From positions 1-12,063 of the forward strand of contig CAITBU010000354.1 in assembly GCA_903890595.1 (NCBI GenBank): 12,063 nucleotides of DNA. Reading direction: 5' to 3'. Origin of the DNA: an uncultured Holophagaceae bacterium. GTDB lineage: Bacteria; Acidobacteriota; Holophagae; Holophagales; Holophagaceae. Both the position numbers and the translations under genes were made by a program. Positions 6,763-12,063 of the stretch are shown piece by piece. Below the pieces are notes generated by a model, which saw only the letters and a program-made list of their open reading frames with translations, made no database searches and had not been told where the DNA came from. How positions within the stretch are numbered: the first letter of the stretch is position 1; every line of letters starts with the position of its first letter.

Positions 6763-6856
6763 CTCCCCAGTATGAAGTGTCCGGTCCCGGGATTACCCTG
6801 GACGCTGCTTGTCGGAGTTCGCTTGCCTTTTTTTTCTGATTCCCTGTGAGGACCCC
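6763..6856. promoter_or_regulatory. Divergent intergenic region between sulfurtransferase and Sel1 genes
   Basis: This 94-nt gap between outward-facing genes must hold promoters for both. On the minus strand CATACT (four of six matches to the -10 consensus) ends 6 nt before the sulfurtransferase ATG. On the plus strand a run of eight T at 6828-6835 stands out in otherwise GC-rich sequence, and an 8-bp palindrome TCCCGGGA lies at 6785-6792. No convincing -35 partner was identified for either direction. Confidence 0.45.
6848..6852 (+). promoter_or_regulatory. Shine-Dalgarno site deciding the Sel1 gene start
   Basis: GAGGA lies 4 nt before the ATG at 6857. The same frame stays open up to a TTG at 6809, but that TTG lacks an equivalent site and would add a leader encoded across the T8 run. 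ATG 6857 is therefore preferred. Confidence 0.65.
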
Positions 6857-8134
6857 ATGAGGCCCCCGCCCCCAGAGCTCGGTCGTACGTGGGCCATGGC
6901 CCTCGCTGCCTTGGGCTTGGTGCTGGTGGCCCCCTTTCTGTTGCGGTGGACGCCCCTGGCCATCCTGGCGGGCGTGTGGGGCACCCTGCTGCTGGTGGCG
7001 CTGATCCTGACGGTGCTGGGTGCCATCATCGGCGTTGCTGCCCAGGCGACCGTCCCGGCCCACTCCCTGGTGGAGCGCCTCCTGCGGCGGTGGGTGGCCC
7101 GCTTCTCGCCCGACTCCGAGGGCCTGTGGCTCTACTGGGCGGCCCAGGCCTCCCGGGCCAGAATGGGGGACTGGTGCTTGGGCCGAGCGGTGGCGCTGGG
7201 GGGCCGGGAGGCCCAGTTCCAGGAGGCCCTCGCCTTCCTGGAGGGGGGCCTGGGCCATGGGGGTCAGTCCGTCGGTCTGGAGCGGCTGCGCCGAGCGGCT
7301 CTGCGGGGCCACCCGGAAGCGGCTTTCCGCTTGGCCGAGGTGCTGCGGTCTGGCGGGCAGCACCTGCCGCGGGACGCTGCCGAGGCACTCACCTGGTACC
7401 GCCGCAGTGCCGACTTGGGCTACGCCGCCGCCGCCCTGTGGCTGGCCCAGGCCCATGCAACGGGGGACGGAGTGCCGGTGGATCCAGTCCAGGCCGCCAC
7501 TTGGACTGGGGTGGCGACCCGCCTGGGACCCGCACCCCCGCTCTCCCGCAGCCTGCTGCGCCACGATACGGCGCCGGAGGATGCGCTGGAGCGGTTGCTT
7601 GTCCAGATTTCAGATGCGGTAAACCACGCTGCGGAGCGGGTGGTGGGGTCCCGCAGGGGCCGCCGGGCCTTGTTCCTGGTCTCCGGAGTGGTGGTGGCCT
7701 ACTGGCTGTTGGGGCTGATCGCTTTGGTCATCGTCCTATGGGTAGGCTCCTCGGGCCTCTTCCACCTGCCCCTGCTGATCGCTTTGCCCCCGCTGGTGGT
7801 CCTCACCTGGCGGGCTTGGCGCCTGCGGCGGGAGGGGCCCCGCCGGGGCCGGGACAAGCTCCGGGAAGCCGCTGAGGTCGGGGATCCCGAGGCCTGTCAC
7901 AGCCTGGCTGTGGCGCACCGACTGGGGAGCGCAGTGCACCCGAAGGATCCTCTGGCGGCGGCGGTCTGGTTTCGGAAAGCGGCGGAGGGTGGACACCGGG
8001 AGGCCATGCTGGCGCTTGCGGAAGCCCACCGCACGGGACACGGCGTGCTGCGGGACCCTCAGGAGGCCGCCCGGTGGGCTGAGGCGGCCCGACCGGAGTC
8101 AACTTCTGCCCGGGTGGCGCCGATGGAATCTTAG
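6857..8134 (+). CDS. Membrane protein with two Sel1-like repeat blocks
   Basis: A 425-residue protein whose specific function I cannot name. Two hydrophobic segments lie at about 12-30 and 34-62. A soluble stretch follows, with a Sel1-repeat block at about 141-221 (RAALRGHPEAAFRLAEVL, then AEALTWYRRSADLGYAAAALWLAQAHATGDG). A second hydrophobic pair lies at about 271-296 and 302-320, followed by another Sel1 block at 330-410 (LREAAEVGDPEACHSLAVAH, then AAVWFRKAAEGGHREAMLALAEAH). Sel1 repeats are TPR-like helical pairs that bind partner proteins. Arg-rich stretches after helix 2 (VERLLRRW), before helix 3 (GSRRGRRA) and after helix 4 (RAWRLRREGPRRGR) suggest by the positive-inside rule that both blocks face the cytoplasm, making this a membrane scaffold. 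The small lipoprotein gene starts 9 nt after its stop, so the two are likely co-expressed. Confidence 0.82.
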   Translation: MRPPPPELGRTWAMALAALGLVLVAPFLLRWTPLAILAGVWGTLLLVALILTVLGAIIGVAAQATVPAHSLVERLLRRWVARFSPDSEGLWLYWAAQASRARMGDWCLGRAVALGGREAQFQEALAFLEGGLGHGGQSVGLERLRRAALRGHPEAAFRLAEVLRSGGQHLPRDAAEALTWYRRSADLGYAAAALWLAQAHATGDGVPVDPVQAATWTGVATRLGPAPPLSRSLLRHDTAPEDALERLLVQISDAVNHAAERVVGSRRGRRALFLVSGVVVAYWLLGLIALVIVLWVGSSGLFHLPLLIALPPLVVLTWRAWRLRREGPRRGRDKLREAAEVGDPEACHSLAVAHRLGSAVHPKDPLAAAVWFRKAAEGGHREAMLALAEAHRTGHGVLRDPQEAARWAEAARPESTSARVAPMES

Positions 8135-8143
8135 GGGGAACCG

Positions 8144-8650
8144 ATGTCTCGTTTGGGTGGCTGTCTGGTGGTCCTGCTTGCCCTCCTGGGCTGCAAGGAC
8201 GACCCGCGCCGCATCGAGAACGAGAACCTGGGCATTGCGGTGACCTTCCCTGGCCCGCCCAAGCTGCATCGCCACACGGATCCGGGCCCCTTCGGCGAGG
8301 TGGAGTGGTTCGACCTGGCCATGAGCCCGCCGGGCCGCCTGGATGAGACCTTCAGCGTGGCGGTGGGCAACCTGCCGCCGGGCGACAAGGGCGGCAGCAC
8401 GCCCCGGGACATCCTGAACACCTTCCGGAACTTCCTGGGCTACCGCTTTGGCCCGGTGCAGCGGGTGGACCTGCCCCCCGACAAAGGCCCAGGCTTCCGC
8501 TACAAGGCCAAGTCCCCCATGGGCGGGGTGATCGAAGGCGTGGTGGTGCTGCGTCGGAGCCGCCTGCACCATGCCCAGGCCATCGTCCGGCGGGAGGGCG
8601 ATGCGCGCACCGCGGCCTTCCTCGACGACTTCGAGGTCAGAACTCGCTAG
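8144..8650 (+). CDS. Small lipoprotein of unknown function
   Basis: A 168-residue exported protein not recognised as a named family. It begins MSRLGG, a short hydrophobic stretch and a good lipobox, LLGC, with Cys17 as the lipidation site. The mature part opens with ENLGIAVTFPGPPK, then a segment with LDETFSVAVGNLPPGD, a central ILNTFRNFLGYRFG helix-like region, GFRYKAKSPMGGVIEGVVVLRRSRLHHAQAI (written as two adjoining strands) and a closing AAFLDDFEV. The alternation of strands and a final F-x-x-x-F helix resembles the small PsbP/Mog1-like secreted domains of many Gram-negative proteins, but that is only a shape impression. AGGGGGAA at 8133-8140 overlaps the TAG of the Sel1 gene and lies 3 nt before the ATG, so translation of the two is closely linked. 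Its TAG at 8648-8650 shares a CTAG with the stop of the HAD gene on the other strand. Confidence 0.75.
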   Translation: MSRLGGCLVVLLALLGCKDDPRRIENENLGIAVTFPGPPKLHRHTDPGPFGEVEWFDLAMSPPGRLDETFSVAVGNLPPGDKGGSTPRDILNTFRNFLGYRFGPVQRVDLPPDKGPGFRYKAKSPMGGVIEGVVVLRRSRLHHAQAIVRREGDARTAAFLDDFEVRTR

Positions 8651-9279
8651 CTTGCCGTCCGGTGCGCCAGCTCGATCACCTGCTCCGCAGCTGCGTCCGT
8701 GGCCAGCACCGGGTGGTCCCCGGGCACGGCCTCGCCCACGCCCAGGAAGGGCATGCCGGCGGCTGTGGCGGCAGCCAGATCGTGGGGGCGGTCCCCCACA
8801 TAGAGGTGCGGCCCCGGGCAGTCCCGCCGGGCCAGGCGGAGCAGGCTGGTGCGGTCGTGGTGGGGCAGGGAGCCCAGGCGGGGGATGGCCGGATCAATGC
8901 CCAGGGCCTCAGCCTTGAAGGCCAGCAGACCAGGAGCATTGCCGGACACGAGCCAGACGGGCTGGGTGGCGGCCAGCCGGTGCATGCCCTCGAGCACCCC
9001 GGCGTGGGCCACGGCCTGCTGGCCACCCGGGATGAAGGCGCCCCGGAAGCGGGCCACGCAGGCCGCCTCGTAGGCCGCGTAGGCGGCTTCTTCCAGGGGG
9101 TGGCCAAAGCGCATCCGGTGGAGCTCGTCCACGATCTCCCAGTCCGTGGAGCCCGTGCAGCGGCCCAGCTCCTCCCGGGTGGGCGTGCCACCCCACAGGG
9201 TGCCGAGGGCTTCCCGCAGCAGCACGAAGCCCGAGCTGAAGTGGCCCAGGGTCCCATCGAGGTCAAAGCAGATCGGCAC
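8647..9279 (-). CDS. HAD-family hydrolase (phosphoglycolate phosphatase-like)
   Basis: A 210-residue phosphatase of the haloacid dehalogenase superfamily with an alpha-helical cap, similar in layout to Gph and related sugar- or nucleotide-phosphate phosphatases. Motif I is FDLDGT at 5-10, with nucleophile Asp6 and acid/base Asp8. The cap covers about 15-85. Motif II is LVSGN at 110-114 (Ser112). Motif IV is VGDRPHD at 161-167, with Asp163 and Asp167 for magnesium. The motif III lysine, usually in a KP pair before a leucine-rich helix, is not obvious; Arg143 in HHDRTSLL sits near that place, while Lys122 lies earlier. The start is GTG at 9277-9279, with AGGGAGGG at 9288-9295 and an 8-nt spacer. 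A longer in-frame extension exists but is low-complexity and runs into the divergent gene. Substrate unknown. It converges with the lipoprotein gene at a shared CTAG. Confidence 0.85.
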   Translation of the reverse strand: MPICFDLDGTLGHFSSGFVLLREALGTLWGGTPTREELGRCTGSTDWEIVDELHRMRFGHPLEEAAYAAYEAACVARFRGAFIPGGQQAVAHAGVLEGMHRLAATQPVWLVSGNAPGLLAFKAEALGIDPAIPRLGSLPHHDRTSLLRLARRDCPGPHLYVGDRPHDLAAATAAGMPFLGVGEAVPGDHPVLATDAAAEQVIELAHRTAS

Positions 9280-9318
9280 GGGGGCGGCCCTCCCTGGCCC
9301 AGCATCGCATGGGCTGGC

Positions 9319-9927
9319 ATGCTCAAGGCAAGGTGGTCCTCCGTGCGCGCTCTGATTGTCCTGCTGCTTCTGTCCCTGCCCCTGGGCGCCCAGTCCCGGG
9401 AGGGCCTGAGCTACCGCATTCAGCTGTGGATGCGGGGCGATGCCGAGCCACTGGAGACGCGCTTCCACCTCACGACCACGCCGGTGGTGCGCAGCCAGAA
9501 CCGGGTGCAGAAGCCCCGCATGGGCGGCTGGCGCCTGGAAGCGGAGCGGAGCCAGGGTACCCCCTACGCCCAGGCCACCCTGCTGGCCCGGGCTGAGCGC
9601 CTGCTGTACCTGTCCGGCTCAGCGCCCCAGACCCGGCCCGAGCCCATCGCCCTGCGCTTCGGCTCCCGCAGCATGCAGGTCCACAGCCTGGAGGTCCCCC
9701 GGGGGGTCCACGCCTCCCTGGTGCTGGTGGAGATCGCGCCGCGCCTCTTGGCCCTGTGTGACCTCAGCGCCCGCTTCGAGCACGGTGACGTGGCCCGGGT
9801 GGAGCTGCACCTGGAGGAGATCCGCAGCACGGCAGGCCTGGCCCCAGCCGAGGCGGGCACCGCCCTGCTGAGCACCCTCCAGGTCTGGGCCCGGGACGCT
9901 GAGAGCGAGCCCGTCCCCAAGCCCTAG
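9319..9927 (+). CDS. Exported protein of unknown function
   Basis: A 202-residue protein that I do not recognise. It has a classical signal peptide: basic LKARWSSVR, hydrophobic ALIVLLLLSLPLGA, and probable cleavage between Ala and Gln in LGAQS, so it is periplasmic or secreted. The mature region is rich in predicted strands: LSYRIQLWMRGDAEPLETRF, RMGGWRLEAE, MQVHSLEVPRGVHASLVLVE and VARVELHLEE. It has one cysteine (LLALCDLS) and no catalytic motif that I can identify; a beta-sandwich binding domain is a reasonable guess. The start is uncertain: ATG 9319 has no clear ribosome-binding site, whereas GTG 9343 has AAGGTGG at 9330-9336 and would still leave a usable, shorter signal peptide. It is divergent from the HAD gene, with only 39 nt between the start codons (63 nt if GTG 9343 is used). 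Its TAG shares a CTAG with the stop of the gene on the other strand. Confidence 0.7.
   Translation: MLKARWSSVRALIVLLLLSLPLGAQSREGLSYRIQLWMRGDAEPLETRFHLTTTPVVRSQNRVQKPRMGGWRLEAERSQGTPYAQATLLARAERLLYLSGSAPQTRPEPIALRFGSRSMQVHSLEVPRGVHASLVLVEIAPRLLALCDLSARFEHGDVARVELHLEEIRSTAGLAPAEAGTALLSTLQVWARDAESEPVPKP
9330..9336 (+). promoter_or_regulatory. Possible Shine-Dalgarno site for an alternative GTG start at 9343
   Basis: AAGGTGG lies 6 nt before an in-frame GTG at 9343. ATG 9319 has no such site. If this one is used, the signal peptide starts at VRALIVLL and the protein is 194 residues long. Confidence 0.4.
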
Positions 9928-10661
9928 GGCAACACCGTCAGGGTGGTGGTCTTGCGGGTCTGAGTGGCGGTGCCGAGGCCCGAGCCTCGCTCCTCTGTGC
10001 TGGCCCGGGTCACCACCAGCCGGCTGCCCACCCGGGCGAACTGGAGGTCCTGGCTGCTGCCCCCCTCGAAGGTGATGAAGAGGCGGCTGCCCTTGTAGGC
10101 TGCGGTGGTGGAGAACGCCAGCGGCAGGCCGTCCTGGCCCACCCAGAGGCGGCCCTCGGCTTTGAGCTCCTTCATGTACTTGCGCTGGTTCTCCGGGAGC
10201 CGTGGGAGCAGCTTGAGCACCAGGAGGCGGGCGGGGCGGCCCTGCCAGGCTTCGGCCTTCTCCTCCACCACCTGGGCCGAGGCCAGGTCCCGCAGCAGGG
10301 CTTCGGCGTGGTTGAGGGACTCAGAGGCCTCCAGCGCGTCCACGTTGCGCAGGGCGGTGCGGGTGGGGGCCGGCTTCTCCGGATCCTGCTCCTGGACCGC
10401 CAGCTCCCGCAGGGCCTGCTGGAGGAGGGGGCGACCCCAGGCCACCTTCAGGCCCTGGGGGCCGTCCTCCAGGTGCAGGGACACCTTGCCCTGGGTCACC
10501 ACGGGCTTCTTGTCCTCCGTGACCTGGCGCCAGAAGGTGTGCTCCAGCGAAGCCTTCACGGGCTCACCGCCCGTCAGCTTGTGGAGGGCTCCCCGCAGGT
10601 CCTCGAGGGAACCGGCGCTGAGGGGCAGAGCCAGGGCAAAAACGAGAGCGGTGGGGCGCAT
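9924..10661 (-). CDS. Exported protein of unknown function, possibly LolA-like fold
   Basis: A 245-residue protein with an N-terminal signal peptide (MRPTALVFALALPLSAGS, cleavage probably at AGS) and therefore likely periplasmic. I do not recognise it firmly. The mature part begins with a LEDLRGALHKLTGG helix, then strand-rich segments: VKASLEHTFWRQV, VTQGKVSLHLEDGPQGLKVAWG, a charged helical middle (about 85-135), ARLLVLKLLPRLPE, GRLWVGQDGLPLAFSTTAAYKG, RLFITFEGG and a Thr-rich tail TRKTTTLTVLP. The run 'basis protein strand, then RLWV-x-x-DGLPL' recalls periplasmic carriers of the LolA/outer-membrane lipoprotein-sorting type, but length and order are not decisive. The start has TGGAG five nt upstream (read on the minus strand). 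It is divergent from purF with a 68-nt gap, and its stop shares CTAG with the exported protein gene on the plus strand. Confidence 0.7.
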   Translation of the reverse strand: MRPTALVFALALPLSAGSLEDLRGALHKLTGGEPVKASLEHTFWRQVTEDKKPVVTQGKVSLHLEDGPQGLKVAWGRPLLQQALRELAVQEQDPEKPAPTRTALRNVDALEASESLNHAEALLRDLASAQVVEEKAEAWQGRPARLLVLKLLPRLPENQRKYMKELKAEGRLWVGQDGLPLAFSTTAAYKGSRLFITFEGGSSQDLQFARVGSRLVVTRASTEERGSGLGTATQTRKTTTLTVLP

Positions 10662-10729
10662 GGGGGCTCCAGGAAGGCTGGGTGGCGGGGAACCGGCCTC
10701 CGAAGGGTATCCTGGGAGTCGGGGGACGC
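10662..10729. promoter_or_regulatory. Divergent intergenic region upstream of purF
   Basis: This 68-nt gap lies between the outward-facing exported protein gene and purF. It must contain or border the promoter of at least the former. It is GC-rich with no clear -10/-35 pair, no PurR-like palindrome and no riboswitch-like fold that I can see. GGGGGA at 10721-10726 is the probable purF ribosome-binding site, 3 nt before the ATG. Confidence 0.4.
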
Positions 10730-12063
10730 ATGCCGTTTCGGGATGAATGCGGGGTTTTCGGGATCTGCCATCAGATCGAGGCCTCCCGCCAGACCTACCT
10801 GGGCCTCTATGCCCTCCAGCACCGGGGCCAGGAGGCCGCCGGCATCTGCTCCAGCGATGGCCGGGAGCTGTTCCTCCACAAGGCCCAGGGCTACGTGGCG
10901 GATGTGTTCACCGAGGCCGTCCTGGACGCCCTGCCGGGCGATGCCGCCATCGGGCACACCCGCTACTCCACCACCGGTGGCAACGTGGCCTCCGCCGCCC
11001 ACCCCTTTCTCATCCATGGGCGCTTCGGCCAGGTGGCCCTCTGCCACAACGGCAACCTGACCAACACCGAGGCCCTGCGGGCCCGCCTCATCGCCGACGG
11101 CCACACCTTCACCAGCCCCTCGGACAGCGAGGTGCTGCTGGCCCTCATCAACCGCGCCCAGGCCGACACCCTGGAAGAGGCTGTGGTGGTGGCCCTCCGC
11201 GAGGCTCGCGGCGCCTTCTCGCTGCTCATCCTCTCCGCCGATGTCCTCATCGCCGCCCGGGATCCCCGGGGCTTCCGGCCCCTGGCCATGGGTGCCATGA
11301 ATGGCACCACTGCCTTCAGCTCCGAGACCTGCGCCTTCGACCTGGTGGGTGCCACCTACCAGCGGGACGTGGCGCCCGGCGAGATGGTGGTGGTGGACCG
11401 CACGGGCGGTGGGGTGCGCTCCCGGTTCCCGCTCCCTCTGGTCCAGCCCAAGCCCTGCGTGTTCGAGCACATCTACTTCGCCCGGCCCGATTCGCTGGTC
11501 TTCGGCCAGAGCGTCATGGTGGCCCGCCGCGAGATGGGCCGCCGCCTGGCCCTGCGTCATCCCGTGGAAGCGGATCTGGTGGTGCCGGTGCCTGACAGTG
11601 GCGTCAGCGCGGCCCTGGGCTACTCCGAGCAGTCCGGCATCCCCTTCGACTTCGGCATCATCCGCAACCACTACGTCGGGCGCACCTTCATCGAGCCCAA
11701 ACAGACCATCCGCAGCTTCGGCGTGAAGGTGAAGCTGAACCCTGTCCGCCACCTGCTGGCGGGCAAGCGCGTGGTGCTGGTGGACGACAGCATCGTGCGT
11801 GGCACCACCAGCAAGAAGATCGTGCAGATGGTGCGCGAGGCCGGTGCGGCGGAGGTGCACATGCGCATCGCCTGCCCGCCCACGGCCTACTCCTGCTTCT
11901 ACGGCATCGACACGCCCAAGCGCCAGCACCTCATCGCCTCCTACATGCCCCTGGCTGAGATCGCCACCTTCGTGGAGGCCGACACCCTGGGCTACCTGGC
12001 CATGGAGGACCTCTACGGCAGCGTGGGCGACGATGGCACGGGCCACTGCTACGCCTGCTTCAC
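10730..12063 (+). CDS. purF: Amidophosphoribosyltransferase, [4Fe-4S] type, 3' end cut by the window
   Basis: The first committed step of purine synthesis: PRPP plus glutamine give 5-phosphoribosylamine, in the cytoplasm. 444 residues are visible and the frame runs off the window end, probably lacking only a few dozen residues. The first six residues, MPFRDE, look like a removable propeptide that exposes Cys7 (CGVFGI) as the N-terminal glutaminase nucleophile. The class-II amidotransferase domain follows with ALQHRGQEAAGI (28-39), GHTRYSTTG (75-83), HNGNLTN (106-112) and SDSEVLL (131-137). The phosphoribosyltransferase domain has FARPDS (250-255), VPVPDSG (285-291) and the PRPP loop VVLVDDSIVRGTT (348-360). 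Four cysteines, Cys243, Cys389, Cys440 and Cys443 (CYAC), match the iron-sulfur ligands of the Bacillus-type enzyme, where oxygen-triggered loss of the cluster inactivates it. A long open frame on the opposite strand is a GC-bias shadow. Confidence 0.96.
   Translation, partial: MPFRDECGVFGICHQIEASRQTYLGLYALQHRGQEAAGICSSDGRELFLHKAQGYVADVFTEAVLDALPGDAAIGHTRYSTTGGNVASAAHPFLIHGRFGQVALCHNGNLTNTEALRARLIADGHTFTSPSDSEVLLALINRAQADTLEEAVVVALREARGAFSLLILSADVLIAARDPRGFRPLAMGAMNGTTAFSSETCAFDLVGATYQRDVAPGEMVVVDRTGGGVRSRFPLPLVQPKPCVFEHIYFARPDSLVFGQSVMVARREMGRRLALRHPVEADLVVPVPDSGVSAALGYSEQSGIPFDFGIIRNHYVGRTFIEPKQTIRSFGVKVKLNPVRHLLAGKRVVLVDDSIVRGTTSKKIVQMVREAGAAEVHMRIACPPTAYSCFYGIDTPKRQHLIASYMPLAEIATFVEADTLGYLAMEDLYGSVGDDGTGHCYACF

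Noticed and set aside
6809..6856. TTG start extending the Sel1 protein by 16 residues
   Set aside because: No ribosome-binding site of matching quality, and the leader would be encoded through the T8 run.
6608..7564. Open frame of 318 codons on the minus strand across the sulfurtransferase/Sel1 gap
   Set aside because: Gln/Gly-rich product spanning two supported genes in the wrong frame.
8662..9318. 5' extension of the exported protein frame back to 8662
   Set aside because: This stretch is the opposite strand of the HAD gene, whose motifs are convincing; a signal peptide begins only at 9319 or 9343.
9280..9468. Upstream extension of the HAD gene to an ATG at 9468
   Set aside because: The added 63 residues are low-complexity Gln/Gly/Ala/Pro and overlap the divergent gene; GTG 9279 has a good ribosome-binding site right before the motif I strand.
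10574..12046. Open frame of 490 codons on the minus strand opposite purF
   Set aside because: It is the GC-bias shadow of purF; the translation is His/Gly/Ala-rich without domains, while the plus strand has every PurF motif.
1..12063. Search for CRISPR arrays, tRNA/rRNA genes, transposases, toxin-antitoxin pairs, phage genes and riboswitches
   Set aside because: No direct repeat array, RNA fold, recombinase motif or aptamer-like leader was recognised; intergenic gaps are all under 100 nt.

Overview
This is a high-GC bacterial chromosome segment. Codons are strongly G/C-biased at third positions throughout, genes are tightly packed, and about 13 protein-coding genes lie on both strands. No RNA gene, CRISPR array, insertion sequence, phage gene or integration site was seen. 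Gene content is mostly amino-acid, folate and purine metabolism plus exported proteins of unknown function. The [4Fe-4S]-type PurF, the PabB-PabC fusion and the number of small exported or lipoprotein genes would fit a Gram-negative, high-GC lineage such as Holophaga/Geothrix-like Acidobacteriota. That placement is a guess; no phylogenetic marker was compared.

Layout. (1) 1-4004, plus strand: the 3' end of an ornithine aminotransferase gene (rocD), then a fused aminodeoxychorismate synthase/lyase gene (pabB-pabC) 19 nt downstream, a perfect 13-bp hairpin, a small MOSC-domain gene, and a stand-alone GMP-reductase/IMP-dehydrogenase family gene (guaC-like). (2) 4045-6762, minus strand: a probable operon read from right to left, made of a two-domain sulfurtransferase (3-mercaptopyruvate type), an MFS transporter translationally coupled to it through an ATGA overlap, and a lipoprotein of unknown function. 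(3) 6857-8650, plus strand: a Sel1-repeat membrane protein followed 9 nt later by a small lipoprotein. (4) 8647-9279, minus strand: a HAD phosphatase. (5) 9319-9927, plus strand: a small exported protein of unknown function. (6) 9924-10661, minus strand: another exported protein of unknown function. (7) 10730 to the window end, plus strand: purF, cut off by the window just after its last iron-sulfur ligand cysteine.

How the genes relate. guaC and purF both serve purine metabolism but sit in separate transcription units. pabB-pabC supplies p-aminobenzoate for folate; no pabA (glutaminase partner) gene is in view. The mst-MFS-lipoprotein set and the Sel1-lipoprotein pair are the two gene groups whose joint function is not explained by known pathways. 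Two convergent gene pairs end on the same four bases, CTAG, each strand reading TAG from it, which underlines how compact the region is.

I did not find convincing evidence of a novel defence, mobile or regulatory system here. The observations most worth following are the mixed signatures of the GMP reductase, the unusual four-helix/two-Sel1-block membrane protein, the coupled sulfurtransferase-transporter pair with its possibly leaderless start, and the shared CTAG stops.
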